Part shown: in pieces, positions 1-6,894 of the stretch
Layout of the letters: every line of letters begins with the position of its first letter
How positions within the stretch are numbered: position 1 is the first letter of the stretch
Origin: JADHUC01 sp964617665
GTDB taxonomy: Bacteria > Planctomycetota > Planctomycetia > Pirellulales > Pirellulaceae
NCBI GenBank assembly: GCA_964617665.1
Contig: CAZUAH010000008.1
Coordinates: forward strand, 1 to 64,000
DNA length: 64,000 nucleotides
Direction of reading: 5' to 3'
Notes under the pieces: model-generated
The model's database searches: none
Told to the model about the DNA's origin: nothing
Seen by the model: the letters and a program-made list of their open reading frames with translations, nothing else
Position numbers and translations under genes: made by a program

Positions 1-1417
1 CGGAGTTTACCACGCGTACCTTGTAGTCCACCAGATGCATTTTCCACAGGCTCGGATAGGTACCGTTCAACGCCTTTCGCAACGCAGCGTCCAAGGCATT
101 GACCGGGCCGTCGCCCTCGGCCACCTCGTGGCGAATTTCATCTTTGACGCGTAGTTTGACCGTTCCTTCGGTTACGATATCGCGATCGCGTTCCGCACCC
201 ACTTCGACATGATACTTGATTCGCTCGAAATGAGGTGTGAAAGTGCCGGCACATCGCTTGACCAATAGATCGAACGACGCCTCGGCCGCTTCAAACTGGT
301 ATCCGCGATTTTCCAGATTGACCACCTCGTTCAGGATCTTGTCCATCAATTTGCGATCGTTTTGGACGTTGTGCTTGGTAGTCAGAGCCACGATGTTCGA
401 CCGCCCAGATAACTCGCTGACGAGGATCCGTCGTTCGTTGCCGACCGTGGCCGGATCAATATGCTCATACGTCTCGGCCGCACGGGCGACGGCATGTACG
501 TGCATCCCGCCCTTGTGGGCAAAGGCGCTGTGACCGACAAAAGGCTGACTGCCACGAAGAGTCAGATTCGCGGTCTCGTATACGTATCGTGACAATTCCG
601 TCAAGTGTTCGAGGCTGCGACCGGCCAAGACCTGATAACCCGTTTTCTTCAGTGCGAGGTTGCTGATCACGGATACCAAGTCGACATTTCCACAACGCTC
701 GCCAATGCCGTTGATCGTCCCCTGCACTTGTTGAGCACCGGCATCGACCGCAGCCAGCGTATTGGCCACGGCCAGTTCGCAATCGTTGTGGCAATGGACA
801 CCGACCGATGCGGACAGCGGCTCCAGGCACTCACGTGCCTGACGTGTGATCTCGGCGATTTCCTCGGGTAGAGTGCCGCCGTTCGTGTCGCACAAAATGA
901 CCACCGTGGCGCCGGCTCCGGCTGCTGCCTTGATGGTCTCGGCGGCGAATTCGGGATTGGCTTTCCACCCGTCAAAGAAGTGTTCAGCGTCGTAGAAGAC
1001 TTCGCGTCCGGCCTCCCGCAGAAAGCGAACACTATCGGAAATCATCGCCAAATTCTCCTCCGGCGATACTCGCAGTACTTCGTCCACGTGGAAATCCCAA
1101 GTCTTTCCCACGAGCGTACAGACAGGTGCTTCCGTCTCTAGTAGTGCCCGCATGCCGGGATCTTCGGACGCTGGAATGTCTTTGCGCCGAGTCATTCCGA
1201 ACGCGCAGATCTTTGTGTTCTGAAGGTTCAACTCGCGGACACGCTGGAAATACTCCGCGTCCTTCTCGTTGGACAACGGGTATCCCCCTTCGACGTAGTC
1301 GACACCAATCTCGTCCAGCCGCTGCGTGATCTGGAGCTTGTCGTGTAGCGAGAGAGAAACCCCTTCGCTTTGAGTCCCGTCGCGGAGCGTAGTGTCGTAG
1401 ATCTGGATCGAACGCAT
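1..1417 (-). CDS. cimA: Citramalate synthase (2-isopropylmalate synthase family), 3' end cut by the window edge
   Basis: The first 472 codons are present and the frame is still open at base 1. The protein begins with MRSIQIYDTTLRDGTQSEG, the metal-binding start of the HMGL-like TIM barrel shared by citramalate, isopropylmalate and homocitrate synthases. HCHND near residue 218, NGIGERCGN near 248 and GGMHVHA near 305 follow in the family order. After the barrel comes a linker and the start of a C-terminal LeuA-type regulatory domain (VKDEIRHEVAEGDGPVNALD), typical of the CimA group. The enzyme joins pyruvate and acetyl-CoA in the threonine-independent route to isoleucine. The ATG has a GAGGGA Shine-Dalgarno. 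The upstream Ile/Val leader peptide and attenuator independently support a role in branched-chain amino acid synthesis. CimA fits better than LeuA because of the leader codons and the domain spacing. Confidence 0.9.
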   Translation of the reverse strand, partial: MRSIQIYDTTLRDGTQSEGVSLSLHDKLQITQRLDEIGVDYVEGGYPLSNEKDAEYFQRVRELNLQNTKICAFGMTRRKDIPASEDPGMRALLETEAPVCTLVGKTWDFHVDEVLRVSPEENLAMISDSVRFLREAGREVFYDAEHFFDGWKANPEFAAETIKAAAGAGATVVILCDTNGGTLPEEIAEITRQARECLEPLSASVGVHCHNDCELAVANTLAAVDAGAQQVQGTINGIGERCGNVDLVSVISNLALKKTGYQVLAGRSLEHLTELSRYVYETANLTLRGSQPFVGHSAFAHKGGMHVHAVARAAETYEHIDPATVGNERRILVSELSGRSNIVALTTKHNVQNDRKLMDKILNEVVNLENRGYQFEAAEASFDLLVKRCAGTFTPHFERIKYHVEVGAERDRDIVTEGTVKLRVKDEIRHEVAEGDGPVNALDAALRKALNGTYPSLWKMHLVDYKVRVVNS

Positions 1418-1476
1418 GGTTCATCCCTCACATGGGTACGCCGAAGCCCTGAGATCCCGTCTGGACCAGGGCCAAC

Positions 1477-1512
1477 AAAAAACCCTGAGGTCCTTTTAGG
1501 GCCTCAGGGTTT
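1477..1512 (-). terminator. Rho-independent attenuator terminator in the cimA leader
   Basis: Read on the minus strand, AAACCCTGAGG (5' arm) pairs with CCTCAGGGTTT (3' arm), and after one mismatch two more G-C pairs close a TAAAA loop. Six T residues (1477-1482) overlap and follow the 3' arm. The hairpin lies 60 bases before the cimA start and after the leader peptide, so it works as an attenuator. Its 5' arm can instead pair with GGGGCCTAAGGG at 1540-1551, just after the leader stop codon, in 11 of 12 positions including one G-U, giving a competing antiterminator. Confidence 0.9.
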
Positions 1513-1554
1513 CGATTGTCGTTTGCGTTGGCGAATGTCCCCTTAGGCCCCAAA

Positions 1555-1638
1555 TTAGCCCACTCGAATAATCACGATGCCGACGCCAATTATACCGACG
1601 TTGGGTGGAGTCAAAATATTTTGGGGGCCGTTAGGCAT
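1555..1638 (-). CDS. Ile/Val-rich leader peptide of the cimA attenuator (27 aa)
   Basis: A 28-codon ORF starts at ATG 1638 with an AAGAGG Shine-Dalgarno eight bases upstream and ends at TAA 1555. Its last thirteen residues are GIIGVGIVIIRVG, so nine of them are Ile or Val control codons. The antiterminator strand begins three bases after the stop codon. A ribosome stalled on the Ile/Val codons would leave that strand free, whereas one reaching the stop would cover it and let the terminator form. This is the design of ilv/leu leader peptides, here attached to citramalate synthase. Confidence 0.85.
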   Translation of the reverse strand: MPNGPQNILTPPNVGIIGVGIVIIRVG

Positions 1639-1672
1639 TACATCAACCTCTTACACCACGAATACCTTATGA

Positions 1673-1701
1673 AAAATACGCTGGTCTATCCATCATGTCA
1701 A
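1673..1701 (-). promoter_or_regulatory. Sigma70-type promoter of the cimA leader
   Basis: On the minus strand a perfect TTGACA (1696-1701) is followed by a 17-base spacer and TATTTT (1673-1678). Transcription would start near 1666, about 28 bases before the leader-peptide ATG, giving a leader RNA of about 250 bases. A perfect TATAAT at 1589-1594 is inside the leader peptide coding sequence (Gly-Ile-Ile-Gly) and is probably coincidental. Confidence 0.7.
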
Positions 1702-1789
1702 GCGGGTGTTTTACCCCTTCGTGAGGGATTGCTTGCTTCGCGGCCCCGCGGAATCCTCTGATGGCATCTCCACGAGATAGGCAGTCGCG

Positions 1790-1893
1790 TCACTCAAATG
1801 GCCAAACTTCCAGGCCGTGAATCGAATTCCGGATGCCCATGGTCAGATCGATCTCGCGGACCCGGGTCTGGTCGGCGATGCCGTAGACGGAAA
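1790..1893 (-). pseudogene. 3' remnant of an unidentified protein-coding gene
   Basis: On the minus strand this stretch reads as an open C-terminus containing YGIADQTRVREIDL and ending in IHGLEVWPFE before a TGA at 1790-1792. The codon use and amphipathic pattern look like real protein. The frame has no start of its own and meets the slipin-fragment sequence, on the opposite strand, at about 1893. It is therefore best read as the tail of a broken gene. I do not recognise the family. Confidence 0.4.
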
Positions 1894-2120
1894 CCGTGGA
1901 GAAATTCGCCGCGGCCTCGACTCATTATCGTGACAATCCCGTTTGGCTCCACTTGCGAGCGATGAACATGGTCTACGAGGGTCTGCGGCAAAAGGGCTCG
2001 ATGATCATCGTCCCGTCGAGCGCGGTCGAGTCGATGGGCCTAGGGGCACTCGGCGGACTAACGTCGTTTGGCAAAGACATCCAAGACGAGCAAGCGGCGG
2101 AAGCAGAGACTGAGTCATGA
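1893..2120 (+). pseudogene. Truncated second copy of the slipin (band-7) gene 3' end
   Basis: The translation (EKFAAASTHYRDNPV to the C-terminal AAEAETES) repeats the last 75 residues of the intact slipin at 10153-11301. DNA similarity runs from about 1893 to about 2138 and includes the stop codon and some 20 bases after it, matching about 11074-11319. By eye there are roughly twenty substitutions in some 245 bases. The SPFH domain, the membrane segments and the GntR partner are missing, so this is a gene fragment. Confidence 0.8.
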
Positions 2121-2225
2121 TCGTGGGCGGTTGTATTGTTCAGGCGATCGCTCGCTTACAATGGTCGGCCTCTCGGCCGTCGCGCCCGTCTGGGATCAGA
2201 GTCTGGGTTAATCGATCCTCTTCTT

Positions 2226-2756
2226 CCGCGGCGTCACGGGCCACGACTATCGCGATCTGCTGCAGTTGCGGCTGGATGGCAGCGGCGACTACTTCGTCGT
2301 CATGTTTCCACGTTTCCGAAAAGAACCGGCTCCACAATTCACCACCTTGGGCGATGGCACAGTGCTCAAGATCACAGGCGACTTTGGCACCGACTACTAC
2401 TTCTTGCCGAGCGCGGATACCGAAACGACTATTGGCGAGATCTACTTCCGAGGCGAGGCTGGGTCTATACAGCATCGGGCCAACGCCACCGTCCTAGCGA
2501 CCGCCGCGGCCGGTGAAGTCTGCAATGGCCAATGGGGCATATCGGCGTCTCAGGCGGCGAGTTTGCGAGTTGAGACCGAACGCCTATGGGTTCACCTGCC
2601 CTCGCTCACAAGGATGGCGGAGACGTCACGTTACGAACCGCCGGCCAATGGAAGACCACGGCAGGCCAGGCGGGCGTCACCCTGACGCCGGTCGCCAGCG
2701 GCTACCGCGTCGTCCTGGCACCGGGAGTCGTGGAGGCCGCGCTGGATCAGATGTGA
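2226..2756 (+). pseudogene. Frameshifted C-terminal remnant of a large protein, copy 1
   Basis: From 2226 the plus strand reads FFRGVTGHDYRDLLQLRLDG in a frame that looks genuine, continues through a beta-rich stretch (TGDFGTDYYFLPSAD) to ISASQAASLRVETERL, then shifts frame near 2605-2612. It goes on as HKDGGDVTLRTAGQWKT and ends APGVVEAALDQM, stop at 2754. No start codon or N-terminal part is present. A diverged copy of the last 75 residues lies at 6457-6723, so the two fragments bracket the phosphoesterase/SorC pair. The family is not recognised; a secreted polysaccharide-active or heparinase-like protein is possible but unproven. Confidence 0.55.
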
Positions 2757-2818
2757 GCCATCGTGGCCAATGCAATGTCGGATCCAACTTGGAGACGAGG
2801 GCTCTTCTCGTTTCGCGC

Positions 2819-5050
2819 TTACTGTGTTTCTTTTGTGCCGGCACTGCCGTCGATGGGCATGCACTTATTTAGGAACTCGATTATCCTGTCGGTCCGTTGC
2901 CAGTCGAAATTGACCACGGCAGGGCCCACTTGATTTCCCATCAGGTAAACGAGCGCTTTGGGTTCGGGGCTCATGTCAACGATCACATCAGCTTTGATGC
3001 ACCCCGTGATTCTGCGAACCATGTCTTCGGAATACACTGGATCAACGAACACCGAGAGTAGTTCCGAGCAAACATCTTCTGCAGTTTGGAGAATACCCTT
3101 TCTGTGCCCCGAAACGATAGGCGGCGTCGGATTCTTGAACTTGATTTTCTCGTCCACTTGAGCTTTCTCGAACGCTGATGCCTTTACGTCCTCCAGTCGA
3201 GGCGAATGCGACAGTGGCTGGCTCATGCCGTGCCTATCAGCACTGATCCAAAGACGTGGGAAATACTTCGTCTCGATGAAATGCTTGAATTCTTGTGCAT
3301 AGACTTCATCAATTCGAAACGCACGGTGCTCCGGCCAGCCGGTTTTCATGATTTCCAGGGAGGGGAACTTCTCCAGGAGAGTCTCTACCGCCTCTTCCAT
3401 GAATCCCTCCGGGCCCTTCACAGTGGGCCAGTATTGAGGCTTTGGCGTCATATACTCAGCTTTGTCATACACTGTTTCGTACACAAGGCGAGCGAAACGT
3501 ATGTAATCACCCAGTGAGATCGAGCCAGCGACAATCGCGGCGACCGGGATTCCGAGGCTCTCGCCGGTCACACAGACAATTCTGAAACGCTCTTCGTTTT
3601 CGTCATCCAACCAATGGAGGAAATACCGATAGTACGCTACGCTGTGTATCAAGAGGGCTATCTTGAAGAAAAGGTAGTCGCTTTCCTTTTCCGTGCCTGG
3701 CATCTTGACATCGAAAATCCAGTTGCGAATCCTATCGTCATCCTGGCTCCGCAGGATTCCATTCGTCTTGTCGGTGAAGGGGCCCTCCGTTTCCGACCGA
3801 TCCTTCAAAGCACAGACTGCCTCATCATAGACCTCTTGAATCCGCTGAATGCCCACCTTCCACAGGCGGCCTCCCATCCGCTGAAACGTCTTGTAGTCAC
3901 CCATCCCGTTGAAGATGAGAGAGAGCCTAAGTTGGGCTTTCCGCGGAAGGGACGATGGCAAGTAGAATTCCGTTGTATCTACCGTTTTCCCGCGACTGTT
4001 TATGAAAGAAACGATACCCTTATGAACACTGGCGTAACCCCACGACTTCTCATCACCGCCTGAGAATACGATGAAATGGTTGTGGAGATTCTCGTATACC
4101 TTCGCGAAGAAGCTCCCTTTTCCGCATACTCCGTAGTCGAGATCGCCCTTCACTTCCTGCCTGTCGAAGTCATGGTCGTGGCCAGTCAGGAAAATCGCCT
4201 CCGGGCATCCGAGGGCTTTCAGGAACTTCTTGACATCCTCGACGGTGTATTTGTGCTTGCGCCCTCCTCCTGGAAAAAGACGATGCATCCCCAACACCAA
4301 CTGGGTCTGAGCGTTGACTTCCTCCAGACTGATATCCTCAAGACTCAGGTCCTTCTCTTTGAGAGACGCGACAACGCCATTGCCTTCCCGCGCAAGTCTC
4401 CTGAGTGTCTTTCCCCGTACGGGACCTCCATGAGCCACGACAAGTCCATCGGCGATCAGTAGAATTGGGCATCGCTCCATGAATTGAATGAAAAGCGACT
4501 GCCCTTCCTCACCTGCTTGTTTGCGCAGATACTTCTGAAACTCGGTGTGTTGGCAAACGTGTTCGGACTTGTCGTCGCCGGGTTTCGGCGGCCTGATGAG
4601 CGTCGGGATATCATGGTTCCCGACCACACAGAAGACTTGCGTCTTGAATCGCGCCTTCAGCTCGAAAAGAAGTCGCAGTGTGAGGTACGAACTCTGCATA
4701 TCCGTCATATGCCGATACTGCTCATCCTTGCTAAGTCTGTGAAATCCTTCCCGTCCGCCTTTCACGCCTTGCTGTGCTGGATGAAGAACATCTCCGCCTA
4801 AGATCAGACAAGCCTTTCCCTTCATCAGTTTTCTTGCTAGCCCGCGGCGTAATAGGAGCCGGAGGTACGCGAGCTTGGAGTGCAAGTCGTTAACCACGAC
4901 GAAGTCTACGTTCTTCGCGAGCGTACGGAGGTCCACGACACTTCCCTCTTGCCTCGCTCTCCGTTCCTTCTCTTCTTTCATTGGCTCACGATCTGCATCC
5001 AAAGATTTGAGCGCGTCCACACCCCATCGAATGAAATCCTTGTCCTGCAT
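2819..5050 (-). CDS. Calcineurin-like phosphoesterase fused to a FabD-like acyltransferase domain (743 aa)
   Basis: The N-terminal half carries the metallophosphoesterase signature in order: NDLH (residues 54-57), GGD (85-87), GNHD (144-147), AHGG (206-209) and GHDHD (290-294), enough for a two-metal site. From about residue 375 the protein follows the malonyl-CoA:ACP transacylase (FabD) fold. FNGMGDYKTFQRMGGRLW sits where GQGSQ begins, GESLG (496-500) matches the GHSLG nucleophile elbow with Ser498, and SHSP (614-617) matches the catalytic-His motif. PTPPIVSG then VDPVYSEDMVRRI match the usual FabD tail. The arginine that selects malonyl groups in FabD is not evident. No signal peptide or membrane segment is seen, so it is probably cytoplasmic. 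ATG 5050 has an AGAAGGAG site. It is transcribed divergently from the SorC-like gene and flanked by gene fragments. The family assignments are from motifs; the biological role is unknown. Confidence 0.75.
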   Translation of the reverse strand: MQDKDFIRWGVDALKSLDADREPMKEEKERRARQEGSVVDLRTLAKNVDFVVVNDLHSKLAYLRLLLRRGLARKLMKGKACLILGGDVLHPAQQGVKGGREGFHRLSKDEQYRHMTDMQSSYLTLRLLFELKARFKTQVFCVVGNHDIPTLIRPPKPGDDKSEHVCQHTEFQKYLRKQAGEEGQSLFIQFMERCPILLIADGLVVAHGGPVRGKTLRRLAREGNGVVASLKEKDLSLEDISLEEVNAQTQLVLGMHRLFPGGGRKHKYTVEDVKKFLKALGCPEAIFLTGHDHDFDRQEVKGDLDYGVCGKGSFFAKVYENLHNHFIVFSGGDEKSWGYASVHKGIVSFINSRGKTVDTTEFYLPSSLPRKAQLRLSLIFNGMGDYKTFQRMGGRLWKVGIQRIQEVYDEAVCALKDRSETEGPFTDKTNGILRSQDDDRIRNWIFDVKMPGTEKESDYLFFKIALLIHSVAYYRYFLHWLDDENEERFRIVCVTGESLGIPVAAIVAGSISLGDYIRFARLVYETVYDKAEYMTPKPQYWPTVKGPEGFMEEAVETLLEKFPSLEIMKTGWPEHRAFRIDEVYAQEFKHFIETKYFPRLWISADRHGMSQPLSHSPRLEDVKASAFEKAQVDEKIKFKNPTPPIVSGHRKGILQTAEDVCSELLSVFVDPVYSEDMVRRITGCIKADVIVDMSPEPKALVYLMGNQVGPAVVNFDWQRTDRIIEFLNKCMPIDGSAGTKETQ

Positions 5051-5206
5051 TTCAAGTGTCTCCTTCTCGCGTACAGTCGGAAGTAGATTGACATCTGAGA
5101 CAAGTGTACCCGAGATAGAACAATACGCAAGAATATGCCGATCAATGCATAATATCCCATCTGCAGAAGAAGACTATTCTTATTGTGTGTTCTGACGAAT
5201 ATTCGC

Positions 5207-5235
5207 CTGTCGCATGTGGTGAGATGTGGTACAAT
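5207..5235 (+). promoter_or_regulatory. Candidate promoter of the SorC-like gene with a TGTGGT direct repeat
   Basis: In the 242-base divergent intergenic region a TACAAT (5230-5235) lies 17 bases after a weak CTGTCG. The spacer contains TGTGGT-GAGA-TGTGGT, a short direct repeat overlapping the -10, a reasonable place for an autoregulatory site. For the opposite gene a possible TTGCGT...TACACT pair (16-base spacer) lies on the minus strand between 5130 and 5103. Confidence 0.35.
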
Positions 5236-5292
5236 GACGTTGCCTTCACAGGAATGTTGATCGTGGAATCTGAGCAAGACGGAGTAGGGGCC

Positions 5293-6435
5293 ATGTCAGA
5301 AAGTGAGAAACCAGCAAAGCTAAACACAAGACAGCAGACTGCGCTAGCCGTTGCCTACCTTTCTTGTTGTGAGGGCTGGACCCAGCGGGAGATCCAGAGG
5401 CACCTAAACCTAAAAAACCAGACCGAGGTGTCCCGTTTGAGGCACTACGCGACCGAGCAGAAGTGGCTCCAAAGGAAGCTCGCTCCGCCACCAGGGTTTG
5501 ATGAGGACGACGTGGAGAGGCTCGCTTTCCCCACGTTGGAGGAGTTGCGAGTGCGTCTCAACCGCCTCGCTGAACCTGGACAACCCGGACTCAGTCGTCT
5601 CTATGTTGTCTACACTGGGCCCAGCGGTACCTCCGATGAGGAACGACTTGAGAGATTTGGGCATCTTGCGGCGGAGAAGATGCTCGGGCTGCTCAAGGGG
5701 GTGAAAACGTGCGCCGCAGCGTGGGGGCACACCGTCTCCGCCGTCATAGGGGGGCTGGAGGGGCTGCCTTCTACGTCCATCAAGGAGGATCCAGAGAAGG
5801 TGTTCTTTCCCGTCGCAGGAGAACCTCTGAACCACCGAGACACGTGCCTGTCCCCATCTATTGCCGCCAGCAGACTCGCCCGGTGCTTCGGATGCGACCA
5901 GAAAAACGCGTTATCACTTCTTGGTGTTGCTACACGCATTCCTGGTGATATGAGCAGCGATGCTGCGAAGGTTCGAAGGTTCTTCGCACATTGCCGCGAC
6001 TACGAACGCATCTTTGGCGAGGAACCGTTGATGGAACAGGCAAATATGATCCTCACCGGTGTGGGCGACACAGAACCTGGATCTCAGACAATGGACCCGT
6101 GGTTTCGTGAAACAATCGAAGCAGAGAACCTTGAGTGCGAAGAATTCAAAGGTATGGCCCTCGGGAACCTCGGTGGAGTGTGGTTCCCAAGGAATCCCGG
6201 CGATCGTGATCAGGTGAAGAAACTGGACGGAATCAACCGCAGGTGGTTAGGAGTCCAAGAATCGCATTTCCAAAAGTGCGCGAAGAAAAAGGGCGTCGTC
6301 GTTGTGGCCCGAGGCCAATGGAAGGCCCCAATCGTCGAACACGTCATTGGACTCGTGAGCCATCTTTTCGTCGATGAAAGGCTGGCCGAAGAACTCGCCC
6401 GACGTGCTGGTATCGCTCGATTGGGTGCACCGTAG
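5293..6435 (+). CDS. SorC/DeoR-type regulator: HTH plus sugar-binding-like domain (380 aa)
   Basis: Residues about 10-60 form an HTH (TQREIQRHLNLKNQTEVSRL). From about residue 75 comes a SorC-like effector domain: FGHLAAEKMLGLLKGVKTC then AAAWGHTVSAVIGGL corresponds to the conserved helix and WG-x-T-V segment, and the C-terminal VEHVIGLVSHLFVDERLAEE to the closing element. In the known family a phosphosugar binds this domain and changes DNA binding. I chose ATG 5293, with GGAG nine bases upstream, over in-frame ATG 5254 and GTG 5185; the putative promoter at 5230 excludes the latter. It is divergent from the phosphoesterase-acyltransferase and has no sugar-catabolic genes nearby, so its ligand may be tied to that enzyme. 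A pure sensor or effector role in a two-gene system is also possible. Confidence 0.65.
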   Translation: MSESEKPAKLNTRQQTALAVAYLSCCEGWTQREIQRHLNLKNQTEVSRLRHYATEQKWLQRKLAPPPGFDEDDVERLAFPTLEELRVRLNRLAEPGQPGLSRLYVVYTGPSGTSDEERLERFGHLAAEKMLGLLKGVKTCAAAWGHTVSAVIGGLEGLPSTSIKEDPEKVFFPVAGEPLNHRDTCLSPSIAASRLARCFGCDQKNALSLLGVATRIPGDMSSDAAKVRRFFAHCRDYERIFGEEPLMEQANMILTGVGDTEPGSQTMDPWFRETIEAENLECEEFKGMALGNLGGVWFPRNPGDRDQVKKLDGINRRWLGVQESHFQKCAKKKGVVVVARGQWKAPIVEHVIGLVSHLFVDERLAEELARRAGIARLGAP

Positions 6436-6456
6436 CAGAAACGTGCTCGCCTGATC

Positions 6457-6723
6457 ATGACGCCGACCAGCGCTGTGGCTGCAGTCTGCTGCGGCCCGTG
6501 GGGCATCCCGGCGCCGCAGGCCGCGAGCCTGCGGGTCGAAACCGACCGCTTGCTGATTCGCTTGGCCTGCGTCTGTAAGGATGGCGGTGAAGTTACATCA
6601 CGGACCGAAGGTCAATGGAAATCCGCCGCGGGCCAGCCGGGCGTCACACTGACAGAAGCCGACGACGGTTATCGGCTGCAACTCGCACCGGGAGTGGTAC
6701 AAGCTATGTTGAAGCGGACCTGA
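6457..6723 (+). pseudogene. C-terminal remnant, copy 2 of the fragment at 2226-2756
   Basis: The segment GIPAPQAASLRVETDRLL, then KDGGEVTSRTEGQWKSAAGQ and the ending LAPGVVQAMLKRT align residue for residue with the end of copy 1 (ISASQAASLRVETERL, KDGGDVTLRTAGQWKTTAGQ, LAPGVVEAALDQM). The frame is intact here, but only about 75 C-terminal residues remain and the ATG at 6457 is incidental. It begins right after the SorC-like gene, so the two copies enclose the 2.8-6.4 kb pair. Confidence 0.55.
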
Positions 6724-6894
6724 TTCCCCTGCGGTCTTGCCTCTTCAGATGTCCCTCGTTCCGACGGAATGATATAATCCGCTGAGCTGTCATTCGGATT
6801 CAGCCTGTCTTTCACAGCTTGAAGACTGAACGCCGTCGGACACTCCACGCCGGGCGCAGTACGATCGTCAATCTCATCTCGACGAGAGCAGACC

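Noticed and set aside
1589..1594. Perfect TATAAT as the cimA promoter
   Set aside because: It is part of the leader-peptide codons for Gly-Ile-Ile-Gly and its best -35 is only 14 bases away. The TTGACA-17-TATTTT at 1673-1701 fits better and lies upstream of the leader start.
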